Both the position numbers and the translations under genes were made by a program. The notes under the pieces are model-generated. The model had not been told where the DNA came from. It did not search any database and worked only from the letters and a program-made list of their open reading frames with translations. Shown here piece by piece: positions 1 through 9,041 of a stretch of DNA of 64,000 nt. Within the stretch, counting starts at the first letter, position 1. The number at the start of each line of letters is the position of its first letter. This DNA comes from Alphaproteobacteria bacterium (GTDB lineage: Bacteria; Pseudomonadota; Alphaproteobacteria; SMXS01): assembly GCA_016124315.1 (NCBI GenBank), contig WGNW01000020.1, forward strand, positions 1 through 64,000, in the 5' to 3' direction.

Positions 1-1338
<1,338 letters not shown>

Positions 1339-1346
1339 GGCGCCCG

Positions 1347-1892
1347 ATGAGACGAGCCATTGCCCATTTTCCGGCCGGCATGTGGCCGACCGCCCGGTCC
1401 ACGGAGACGGTCACCCTGGACTACGATGCCCGCCACCGGCGCCGCATGCTGCTGGTCACGGACGGCGGCGGCGAGGTGCTGCTCGACCTTGAGCGGGCGG
1501 TCGCCATGGCCGACGGCGACGGCCTGCGGCTCGACGACGGCGGCTGGCTGATGGTCGCCGCGGCGGCCGAGCAGGTGGTCGAAATCTGGTGCGCGTCGCC
1601 CCTGGAACTGGCGAGAGTCGCCTGGCATCTGGGCAACCGCCACGTGCCGACGGAGTTGCATCCCGCGTCCATCCTCATCCGCCCGGACGGGGTGCTGGAG
1701 GACATGGTCCGCGCACTGGGCGCCGAGACCAGCTACGAGGAACGGCCATTCCAGCCGGAAGGCGGCGCCTATGGCCGGCCGGCCACGCAAGATCATCGCC
1801 ACGACCACGATCACCCCCCTGGCCACGATCATCGCCATGAGAACGATCATGGTCATCGCCATCATCCGGTGGCGCACGACCATGAGCACTGA
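1347..1892 (+). CDS. ureE: Urease accessory protein UreE, His-rich tail
   Basis: Nickel metallochaperone that delivers Ni2+ to the UreFGD-apourease complex. 181 residues from the ATG, 8 nt after the ureC stop; an in-frame TTG 12 nt further upstream would overlap ureC and is less likely. The N-terminal half is the peptide-binding-like domain, the middle (ASPLELARVAWHLGNRHVPTEL) is the typical UreE C-domain with the conserved metal-binding histidine. The last 34 residues hold 14 histidines mixed with aspartate, a nickel storage tail also known from Klebsiella UreE. Its 3' end overlaps ureF by 11 bases, suggesting translational coupling. Confidence 0.95.
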   Translation: MRRAIAHFPAGMWPTARSTETVTLDYDARHRRRMLLVTDGGGEVLLDLERAVAMADGDGLRLDDGGWLMVAAAAEQVVEIWCASPLELARVAWHLGNRHVPTELHPASILIRPDGVLEDMVRALGAETSYEERPFQPEGGAYGRPATQDHRHDHDHPPGHDHRHENDHGHRHHPVAHDHEH

Positions 1893-2577
1893 CGCCCTCC
1901 ATCTCCTGCGCCTTCAGGCGTGGCTGTCGCCGGCCTTTCCCGTCGGCGGCTTCAGCTACTCGCACGGGCTGGAGCAGGCCGTGGAGCTGGGCTGGGTGAG
2001 TGGCCGCGAGAGCCTGCTCGACTGGCTGGAGACGGATTTGCGCCACGGGGCGGGGCGGTCCGACGCCATCCTGCTGGCCTGGAGCCACCGTGCGGCGTCC
2101 GAACGCGATGCGGAGGCCCTGCTGGACATCGCCGAACTGGCTGCGGCGCTGCGCGGAACCAGTGAGCTGGCGCTGGAGTCGACCGCCCAGGGCACGTCCT
2201 TCCTCGCCACCGTCCGTCAGGCGTGGCCGCATCCGGAACTGGAGGCGTTGGCCGGCCGGCTGGCGGAGATGGGAATCCAGGCAGCCTATCCGGTGGTCGT
2301 CGGCGCCGCCTGCGCGGTTCACGGTGTGCCGCTGGCCCCGGCGCTGCGCTTTGTCCTCCATGCCGTCGTCGCCAACTACGTCGCGGCGTCGCTTCGGCTG
2401 CTGCGCCTCGGCCAGACCGACGGCCAGCGGATCATAGCGGCGCTGGAGGATGCGGTCGTCGAGACCGCCGCCGAGGCGCTCACCGCCGGGCTGGACGACG
2501 TCGGCTCCGCGTCACTCTCCGTGGACGTCGCGTCCATGCGGCACGAAACCCAGTACAGCAGACTGTTCAGATCATGA
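1882..2577 (+). CDS. ureF: Urease accessory protein UreF
   Basis: Component of the UreDFG complex that activates apourease; UreF acts as a gate on the GTPase UreG. 231 residues, the usual length. The diagnostic N-terminal segment [20 protein letters not shown] is present, followed by an all-helical protein ending in [14 protein letters not shown], the conserved UreF C-terminus. The ATG lies inside the ureE 3' end, so a longer reading in this frame (back to 1771) is only the antiphase of the His-rich tail. Ten bases separate it from ureG. Confidence 0.95.
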   Translation: MSTDALHLLRLQAWLSPAFPVGGFSYSHGLEQAVELGWVSGRESLLDWLETDLRHGAGRSDAILLAWSHRAASERDAEALLDIAELAAALRGTSELALESTAQGTSFLATVRQAWPHPELEALAGRLAEMGIQAAYPVVVGAACAVHGVPLAPALRFVLHAVVANYVAASLRLLRLGQTDGQRIIAALEDAVVETAAEALTAGLDDVGSASLSVDVASMRHETQYSRLFRS

Positions 2578-2587
2578 GGAGGCGCGC

Positions 2588-3226
2588 ATGACTCATCCCT
2601 ATCGAGGACCGCTGCGGGTCGGCATCGGCGGCCCCGTCGGCGCCGGCAAGACGACGCTGCTGGAGGTCGTCTGCAAGCGCATGCGCGCCCACTACGACCT
2701 TTTCGTCATCACCAACGACATCTACACCAGGGAGGACCAGCTGATCCTCAACCGGGCGCAGGCGCTGCCGGAGGATCGCATCATGGGCGTTGAAACCGGC
2801 GGCTGCCCGCATACGGCCATCCGCGAGGACGCTTCCATCAACCTGGTTGCCATCGACGAGATGACCAGGCGGTTTCCCCGCGCCGAGCTGTGCTTCATCG
2901 AATCCGGCGGCGACAACCTGGCCGCCACCTTCAGCCCGGAGCTGGCCGACCTCACCCTCTACGTCATCGACGTCGCGGGCGGCGAAAAGGTGCCGCGCAA
3001 GGGCGGGCCGGGCATCACCCGATCCGACCTGCTGATCATCAACAAGACCGACCTCGCGCCCCATGTGGGGGCCGACCTGTCGGTGATGGAGGCGGACACG
3101 CGGCGCATGCGCGGCGACCGGCCGTTCGTCTTCACCAATCTGCGCTCGGGCGACGGCGTCCAGGGCGTGATCGATTTCGTCGTCAAGATGGGCGGCCTCG
3201 CGCCGGCGCCCGTCGCCATCGCCTGA
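2588..3226 (+). CDS. ureG: Urease accessory GTPase UreG
   Basis: SIMIBI-class GTPase that powers nickel insertion into urease. 212 residues. The P-loop GGPVGAGKT is at residues 14-22; the CPH metal-binding motif lies in [14 protein letters not shown], the Walker B-like segment is [12 protein letters not shown], and NKTD supplies the guanine-specificity motif. The start ATG is preceded by GAGGAGGCGCGC, a strong ribosome binding site. It is the last of the urease maturation genes here and is followed 13 nt later by a nickel permease gene. Confidence 0.97.
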   Translation: MTHPYRGPLRVGIGGPVGAGKTTLLEVVCKRMRAHYDLFVITNDIYTREDQLILNRAQALPEDRIMGVETGGCPHTAIREDASINLVAIDEMTRRFPRAELCFIESGGDNLAATFSPELADLTLYVIDVAGGEKVPRKGGPGITRSDLLIINKTDLAPHVGADLSVMEADTRRMRGDRPFVFTNLRSGDGVQGVIDFVVKMGGLAPAPVAIA

Positions 3227-3239
3227 CCGGGAGACATCC

Positions 3240-3764
3240 ATGCGCAACCGCCACCCGCTCTTTGCCGCCGCTCTCGCCCTTGCCGTCGTGGCGCCCGTCG
3301 CCGTCCAGGCTCATGTGGTGCCGGGAGACGTCCACTATCACGGCTTCGCCGATGGCCTGATGCATGTCGCGACCGGTCTCGATCACCTGGCGATCGCTGG
3401 GCTGGTCGGCCTGTGGGCGGCGTGGCGCCCCGTCAAGGCGGCGCTCGCCCTGATCGCCCTTTACGGCGGCGGCATCGCGCTCACCGGCATGCTCGGATTT
3501 TCCGGCGAGTTCCTGGCGATGGACGTCCTGGTCGCTGCTCTCGCGGCGGGCGGCGTCGCCGCGGCGCTGTGGCGCGCGCCGCTGCTGGTGGTCGGCACGC
3601 TGATCCTGGCGGCCGCTGGGCTCCAGGGCTTCACCCACGGCATGGCGGCGGCCGCCACCCATGACGGCGCGGGCTTCGTCGCCGGCGTCACCGTGGCGAC
3701 GCTCGCCGTCACGGCGGTGGCGGCCGGGCTGGCGCGCCGGTTCTCGCTGCGCGCCTTCGCCTGA
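3240..3764 (+). CDS. ureJ: HupE/UreJ family nickel permease
   Basis: Small integral membrane protein of the HupE/UreJ family, taken to import nickel for urease. 174 residues. A signal-like N-terminus ends at VQAH, then hydrophobic helices follow; the family metal motif appears as HVATGLDHLAI around residues 41-51, and a second histidine stretch is GFTHGMAAAATH. Its place 13 nt behind ureG assigns it to the urease operon. UreJ rather than hydrogenase-linked HupE is preferred from context; transport itself is inferred from the family. Confidence 0.88.
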   Translation: MRNRHPLFAAALALAVVAPVAVQAHVVPGDVHYHGFADGLMHVATGLDHLAIAGLVGLWAAWRPVKAALALIALYGGGIALTGMLGFSGEFLAMDVLVAALAAGGVAAALWRAPLLVVGTLILAAAGLQGFTHGMAAAATHDGAGFVAGVTVATLAVTAVAAGLARRFSLRAFA

Positions 3765-4012
3765 GCCCGATTGAGCTCCAGGTCTGACTGTCGGCGAACG
3801 GGATCGCCTATTCGCAGAAGCGCGGGCGCCGGCATGGCAGGGCAACGCTCTCCACACCCATCTCTCGAGCCGGTCCGCCATGTACCGATTCTGTCGTCCG
3901 CCGAACGGAGCTGGCGCCGAATGGGGTTGGATCGTCGCCCACCGACTGTCCTTCACCTCCCGCATCGCCTTCAGTTTCTCGGCTTACGCCCTTCGATCCA
4001 GTTGAGCGGCAA

Positions 4013-4921
4013 TCAAGTCCGCGACTGGTCGGAGCCTTCTTCCGCCGGATCAGCCTGGTCCGGCCGCGACAGCAGCGTCGGCGTGTCGGCGTCGGCCATG
4101 TGCAGCACGCGCTGCGGGAAGGGGATGGTAATGCCCGCCGCCTTGAGGTCCCGCTTGCCGAACTGGGTGAGGTCCCAGCGCACGTTCCAGAAGTTCGAGG
4201 TTTGCGCCCAGGCCCGCACTTGCAGAACCACCGCGCTGTCACCGAGGGAGAGCGGGACGACTGCCGGCGGCGGGTCCTTCAGGACGCCCGGATGCTTGGC
4301 CGCGGTCTCGGTGAGCACGCGGCGACCTTCGGCGATGTCGTCCTCGTAGCTGATGCCGAATTCGAGCAGGATGAGGCGGGTCGGATTGCGGCTGTAGTTG
4401 GTGAGCGCGACGTTCCAGAGTTGTGAGTTCGGCACGAACTTGTAGATGCCGTCCCAGGTCCGCAGCTGGGTGTGGAACAGGCTCATCGCTTCCACGGTTC
4501 CGGCGACGTCGCTCGTCTCGATGAAGTTCCCGATCCCGAAGGGACGGAGCCAGAGCAGCATCATGCCCGCGGCGATGTTGCTGAGCGTCCCCTGGAGCGC
4601 CAGACCAATCGCAAGGCCGGCTGCGCCCAGCGCGGCCAGCACCGAGGTCGTCTGCACGCCAAGCTGCCCCAGCGCGGCGACGACGATCAGGATAAGGATC
4701 GCATAGCGGACGACGGTGCCGAGCACCGGCGACAGGCTTTCGTCGATCCTGCCGGATCGATGGGCGAGGGCCTTCACCTCGCGGCTCGCCCAACGGGCGA
4801 TGATCCAGCCGACGATGAGTATGAGGAGCGCCGCAATGAGACGCGGCGCGAAGGTGACTGCCCATGTCCAGAGAGCGGAGGCTACGGCGCCAAGATCCTT
4901 GGGAACTCCCGCGACATTCAA
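4013..4921 (-). CDS. MscS-family small-conductance mechanosensitive channel
   Basis: Inner membrane channel that relieves hypo-osmotic pressure. 302 residues with about three transmembrane helices: residues 14-42 (WAVTFAPRLIAALLILIVGWIIARW), 70-88 and the pore helix 90-118 (VLAALGAAGLAIGLALQGTLSNIAAGMMLL) which has the Gly/Ala packing of TM3 in MscS. The beta domain begins at RPFGIGNFIE and the C-terminal alpha-beta domain ends near FPQRVLHMA, followed by an acidic tail. This is the short E. coli MscS-like architecture. It is convergent with the urease operon, with 248 nt between the stops, and appears monocistronic. Confidence 0.93.
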   Translation of the reverse strand: MNVAGVPKDLGAVASALWTWAVTFAPRLIAALLILIVGWIIARWASREVKALAHRSGRIDESLSPVLGTVVRYAILILIVVAALGQLGVQTTSVLAALGAAGLAIGLALQGTLSNIAAGMMLLWLRPFGIGNFIETSDVAGTVEAMSLFHTQLRTWDGIYKFVPNSQLWNVALTNYSRNPTRLILLEFGISYEDDIAEGRRVLTETAAKHPGVLKDPPPAVVPLSLGDSAVVLQVRAWAQTSNFWNVRWDLTQFGKRDLKAAGITIPFPQRVLHMADADTPTLLSRPDQADPAEEGSDQSRT

Positions 4922-5331
4922 TATGCATCCTCCCGTTGATTTGCCTCGCTAACGCCGCGCGGAGGGGGTGGTTCCAGCGCCAATTCGTGTCGATGCCCCA
5001 CTCATGAAATTTTTTCGTACAGGGATTTGAGCAGGCTGCAAATCCGATCATGCGTCTTGCCCCGGGTCGCGGGATGGAGAACCCGGCTCATCATCATGAG
5101 GGCGAAATCGAACAGAGCTTCCGACGAAATCTCATCCCTGGCCCATAGAAGCGTGATCGGATTTTGATCCACGAGCATGAGCCGTACCAAGAAATCCACG
5201 GACACTGCTTGCACGGCATCGTCACTTCCGCATCATGGAAGGTGTTACCCTTGTGTCCGGTACGTTCCGCCGCTTATCGCTTCGCGGGCGGATGGTGATA
5301 CCGTTGCGCGGCTGGAGAAGGAGAGGAAAGC
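4922..5331. other. Intergenic stretch with a possible small gene
   Basis: About 410 bases between the MscS gene, read leftwards, and the glutathione transferase gene, read rightwards, so both promoters should be here. Composition is less GC-rich than the flanks around 5000-5200. The only coding-like content is the 70-residue minus-strand frame listed separately. No hairpin terminator or clear operator was recognised. Confidence 0.5.
5002..5214 (-). CDS. Possible small protein, unrecognised
   Basis: A 70-residue frame starting with GTG, preceded at about 10 nt by GGAAG. The predicted protein (helical, with SSEALFDFALMMMSRVL near the middle and a basic C-terminal third) looks more protein-like than the arginine-rich shadow frames elsewhere in the window, and the local base composition is lower in GC. 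No family is recognised and there is no operon partner. It may be a real small gene or the remnant of a longer one. Confidence 0.3.
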   Translation of the reverse strand: MQAVSVDFLVRLMLVDQNPITLLWARDEISSEALFDFALMMMSRVLHPATRGKTHDRICSLLKSLYEKIS

Positions 5332-5949
5332 ATGGTGAAGCTGTTCTACTTCCCGGGCGCCTGCTCGCTGGCGTCGCAGATCGGCCTCGAGGAGGCCGGC
5401 TTGGGCTACGACCTGGAGTTCGTCGACCTGGCGGCCGACCGCACGGCGTATCGGAAGATCAACCCGACCGGCAAGGTGCCCGCGCTGCTGGTGGGCGAGG
5501 AACTGGTCACGGAGAATGTCGCCATTCTCACCTGGGCGGCGCGCCAGGCTCCGGCGAAGCGCCTGCTGCCCGAGGAGACGATGGCACAGGTCCGCGCCTA
5601 CTCCTTCCTGGCCTGGTGCAGCAATACGGCGCACATCGCCCGCCGCCAGTACCGCGCCCCCGTGCGCTTCACGCCCGACAGGTCCGCCCATGAAGCGCTG
5701 CAGGCGGCCGGCAAGGAGGCGTTCTGGAATGCCCTGCGGCAGATCGACGAGCGGATCGGCGACAAGCCGTGGATCGGCGGCGCCGACTATTCCGTCTGCG
5801 ACTGCTACGCCATCGTGTTCTACGACTGGGCGGTGCGCGACGGGCATGACGTCGGCAAGCTTCCGGCCTACAGCCGGGTCGTCGGCGAGATGACGAAGCG
5901 GCCGGCGGTGCGCAGGGCCCTCGAAACCCACAAGAGTCCGCTGCTGTAG
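5332..5949 (+). CDS. Glutathione S-transferase, beta-class-like
   Basis: Cytosolic glutathione transferase of 205 residues. The N-terminal thioredoxin fold begins KLFYFPGACSLASQIGLEEAG, where the CS pair matches the beta-class active site, and contains the cis-proline segment INPTGKVPALL and the glutathione-binding TENVAILTW. The helical C-domain includes PWIGGADYSVCDCY. The ATG is preceded by GGAGAGGAAAGC. It stands alone. The natural substrate is not predictable; glutathione conjugation or peroxide reduction are both possible. Confidence 0.9.
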   Translation: MVKLFYFPGACSLASQIGLEEAGLGYDLEFVDLAADRTAYRKINPTGKVPALLVGEELVTENVAILTWAARQAPAKRLLPEETMAQVRAYSFLAWCSNTAHIARRQYRAPVRFTPDRSAHEALQAAGKEAFWNALRQIDERIGDKPWIGGADYSVCDCYAIVFYDWAVRDGHDVGKLPAYSRVVGEMTKRPAVRRALETHKSPLL

Positions 5950-6146
5950 GCCGTGTGCAGGGGCGCGGGGCCGTGCGGCCGCCGGGCGCTCGGTCTGCGC
6001 CCCGCCCGCATCTCGGGGCTCGCGCGTGTGGGACCTCGCGGCCCGGCGGCAACCGTTGAATTGACTTGCCCGGACAGCCTTCGTAAATGCTGCGTGCGGA
6101 GGCTGCCCGGAGCGGGCCGCCGATGGGGCAGCTTGGAGGTCCGGTC

Positions 6147-6824
6147 ATGCAGTACGACGACGTTGTCTTGGGGCGCCGGAGCATCCGCGGCTACAAGCCC
6201 GTTCCGGTCCCTCGGGCGCTGATCCGGGAGGTGATCGAACTGGCGATGCGCGCGCCGTCCTCCCTCAATACCCAGCCCTGGAATTTCTACGTGGTATCCG
6301 GCAAGCCGCTCGACCGCATTCGCACCGGAAACACCGAGAGAATCCTCGCGGGCGTGCCGGAATCGAGGGAAGTCCGTCGCCACGGCGGATACGAGGGCGT
6401 GCACCGGGACCGGCAGATCGAAATCGCCAAGCAGCTCTTCGCCGCCATGGGCATCGAGCGGCACGACAAGGAAAGGCGGCAGGACTGGGTGCTGCGGGGC
6501 TTTCGTCAGTTCGATGCCCCCGTGTCGGTCGTCGTCACCTACGACCGGTCCATCCACGGCGGCGACATCGGGCCCTTCGACTGCGGAGCGGTGACGAACG
6601 CGCTGGTCAACGCCGCCTGGTCCCGTGGCCTTGGGTGCGTGATCAACAGCCAGGGAATCATGCAGTCTCCCGTGGTGCGCGAGCATGCCGGGATACCCGA
6701 CGACCAGGTCATCATGATCTGCGTCGCCATGGGCTATCCCGACGACGGTTTTCCGGCGAATGCGGTGGTTTCCCGCCGCAAGTCGGTCGACGAGGCCGCC
6801 GTCTTCGTCGGCTTCGACGACTGA
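6147..6824 (+). CDS. Nitroreductase family FMN oxidoreductase
   Basis: NAD(P)H-dependent flavin reductase-fold enzyme, 225 residues. The N-terminus DDVVLGRRSIRGYKP carries the FMN phosphate-binding arginines, and APSSLNTQPWNFYVVSG is the usual second FMN contact. The C-terminal half has GAVTNALVNAAWSRGLGCV and the closing MGYPDD motif. The start at 6147 is chosen because GGAGG sits 7 nt upstream; an in-frame ATG at 6087 lacks such a site and would add an unlikely basic leader. Substrates of this family (nitroaromatics, quinones, enones) cannot be told from sequence. Confidence 0.9.
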   Translation: MQYDDVVLGRRSIRGYKPVPVPRALIREVIELAMRAPSSLNTQPWNFYVVSGKPLDRIRTGNTERILAGVPESREVRRHGGYEGVHRDRQIEIAKQLFAAMGIERHDKERRQDWVLRGFRQFDAPVSVVVTYDRSIHGGDIGPFDCGAVTNALVNAAWSRGLGCVINSQGIMQSPVVREHAGIPDDQVIMICVAMGYPDDGFPANAVVSRRKSVDEAAVFVGFDD

Positions 6825-6863
6825 CGGACGCCGGTCTCCGCCGGACGGTCGACCGCAGGCGGT

Positions 6864-8765
6864 CTACTCGACCTCGAAGGCCAGCAGCACGTTGCCGTCC
6901 ATGGCGCCGACGAAGCCGTATCCGGAGTTCATGAACAGCATTCCCTTATAGGCGATGGGCGCCGTGCCGCCGCCCATGGAGCCGCCCCGAGCCTTCGCGC
7001 CGTTCACGGTGTGGAAATCGCGTGCGGTGTCGAAGTCCCAGAGCACCTTGCCGGTGGCGCTGTCGTAGGCGCGCAGGTGACCGTCGATGGATCCGGCCAG
7101 CACCAGTTCGGGCGTCGCCGTGATCGCCCCGCCATAACCGGGATTGCAGAACGGCTTGCCGTTGCAGACATTGGCCGACGGCGCCTTCCATAGATATTTG
7201 CCGGTGCGGATGTCGAGGGCGTAGAGCCCCGGGCGCGGCGGTCCGTCGTAGGTGCGGCCGTCGGGCACGTCGCTGACCGGGACATAGAGGGCATCCCCCC
7301 AGGCGGCCATGCCGAAATGAATGCCGGCGACCACGCCGCCGCGGCCCACCTGGGTCTTCCAGGCGAGCTTGCCGGTCTCGGCATCCACCGCCCAGGCGAT
7401 GCCGGACTTCTGCCCTGCCAGCACGTAGTCCCGCCCGTTGCTCGCCCGCGCCAGGATGGTGCCGGCGCCGAAATCGTAGTCCGGGCCGTCCTCCCCCGGG
7501 CAGTTGGTCTTGTCGAGACTGTCGCAGGCACCGTTCCAGGCGTCCTTTTCCTGCGCCTGGAAGACCCACAACATCTTGCCGGTCTTGATGTCGAAGGCGA
7601 CGAGGGCGTCGCTGGTGGCGGTGGTCGGCGAGGAATAGTTGTCGCCGGTGGCGATGTAGAGCCGGCCCCGTTCGGCGTCGACCGCAGGCGTGTTCCACAG
7701 GGCGACGCCCGAGGGCCCGAACAGCCGGGTCCCCGCCTTGTTGACCCCTTGCGGCTTCGGCGGCTCGGTCATGTAGGTCTGCCACACCTTGGCGCCGGTG
7801 CGCGCGTCGTAGGCGACGAGCGAGCCGCGGAAGACGCAACATTCATAGGTCGGGTCCGAGGCCCGGCCTTCCTCGAGCGAAGATACCGGCACGTAGAGCC
7901 GCCCGTCGTACAGCACCGGTGCGGCGGTGATCGTGGCATTGGGATGGGCGTCGGGCTTGCGCTGCCACACCGGCTTGCCGCTGAGCGCATCGACGGCGTA
8001 GACGTTGCCGATCAGGTCGCCGAAATAGAGCAGCGGCCTTGCCGTGCGATCACCGGCCTTCCAGGGCGATACGACGATGCCGGTGCGCACTTCGGCGCCG
8101 GCATGGAAGGTCCAGCGGGCGCAACCGGTCTTGCGGTCGAGCGCGAACACGGTGCCGTCCTGGCTGCCGACGAACACCGCGCCGCCGGCGAGTGTGGGCT
8201 GCGAGCGGGCGCGGATGGCGTTGGGGAAGCTCAGCGCCCATTTCAGCTTCAGCTTCCCCACGTTGGCGCGGTCGAGGCCGGCCACGTCGCTGGGAATGGC
8301 GTGGTCGTTGCGGGGTGTGAGGCCCCAGCCGCTGAACGGCGGCGGTTCGTCGAAGTCGAACGGGGAGGCCCCGGCGGCGCACATCATCGGCGGCACCGGC
8401 CGGGTCCCCATGGGACGTTTCGCGAGGAACTGGGCGACGTCGCGCCGGTCAGCCGCCGACAGCGCCGCACCCTGCGGCCGCATGATGCCTTCGGTGAGCG
8501 CGCGGTGGATGGATTCCGGCGTCATCAGCGCCAGCATGCTCTTCTGCGGCGCCCGGTTCAGGCCCTTGTCGTGGCAGGAGGCGCAGTGCGCCTTGTAAAC
8601 GGCGCCGCCGCGCGCGACCACGCTAGGGTCGAGCCCGTATTGCGCGGGCTTGTAGGCATCCTTGTAGGCCTTCTGCGCTGGCGCCGCGTGCGCCGCGACG
8701 GTCAGTGCCAGCCATGCCAGGCCGACCAGCGCCAGCGCCGGCCTGTACCGGACGATTCCTCCCAT
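6864..8765 (-). CDS. PQQ/cytochrome c alcohol dehydrogenase, polyvinyl-alcohol dehydrogenase-like
   Basis: Periplasmic quinohaemoprotein of 633 residues. A Sec signal peptide ends near AAHAAPA (residue 28); a cytochrome c domain follows with the haem motif CASCH at residues 61-65 and a likely axial Met at 94. From residue about 150 it is an eight-bladed PQQ propeller with repeated W-docking motifs (for example GSQDGTVFALDRKTG, GDLIGNVYAVDALSG, AGSIDGHLRAYDSATG). The order, cytochrome first and then PQQ domain, matches polyvinyl alcohol dehydrogenase of sphingomonads rather than methanol dehydrogenase. The substrate alcohol is unknown. It diverges from a TonB receptor gene, which may supply the substrate, and has a paralogue at 24625. 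Confidence 0.88.
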   Translation of the reverse strand: MGGIVRYRPALALVGLAWLALTVAAHAAPAQKAYKDAYKPAQYGLDPSVVARGGAVYKAHCASCHDKGLNRAPQKSMLALMTPESIHRALTEGIMRPQGAALSAADRRDVAQFLAKRPMGTRPVPPMMCAAGASPFDFDEPPPFSGWGLTPRNDHAIPSDVAGLDRANVGKLKLKWALSFPNAIRARSQPTLAGGAVFVGSQDGTVFALDRKTGCARWTFHAGAEVRTGIVVSPWKAGDRTARPLLYFGDLIGNVYAVDALSGKPVWQRKPDAHPNATITAAPVLYDGRLYVPVSSLEEGRASDPTYECCVFRGSLVAYDARTGAKVWQTYMTEPPKPQGVNKAGTRLFGPSGVALWNTPAVDAERGRLYIATGDNYSSPTTATSDALVAFDIKTGKMLWVFQAQEKDAWNGACDSLDKTNCPGEDGPDYDFGAGTILARASNGRDYVLAGQKSGIAWAVDAETGKLAWKTQVGRGGVVAGIHFGMAAWGDALYVPVSDVPDGRTYDGPPRPGLYALDIRTGKYLWKAPSANVCNGKPFCNPGYGGAITATPELVLAGSIDGHLRAYDSATGKVLWDFDTARDFHTVNGAKARGGSMGGGTAPIAYKGMLFMNSGYGFVGAMDGNVLLAFEVE

Positions 8766-9041
8766 GCTTTCTCCCCCGCGAGTCCACCCTGCCGATGGGA
8801 CACGCTACACGTTCCCGCCGCGGAAGTCGCTGCGTGGAGAGTGTTCGATCCCGGTCTCGGCGCGGCCCAAGGCGCCTCCAGCGTCACCATCATACCGCGC
8901 CAGCACATAAAACTACCAGCAAGGCTGCTTGATTGTTTTGTAGCCCGCTCCTAACTTCTAGTCCGTGGGGTTTCCATAACGTCCTGGCGAGCTTCCGGAA
9001 AACACCGGAAACGCCGCATGCCTTGGGGAGGGTTTTCGACG

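Noticed and set aside
3771-4349. 192-codon plus-strand frame after the urease operon
   Set aside because: It overlaps the MscS gene in antisense and its first part has no ribosome site or protein-like composition.
7317-8954. 545-codon plus-strand frame opposite the first PQQ dehydrogenase
   Set aside because: Antisense of a clear quinohaemoprotein gene and without recognisable domains; the same applies to the frame at 24520-25986 opposite the second paralogue.
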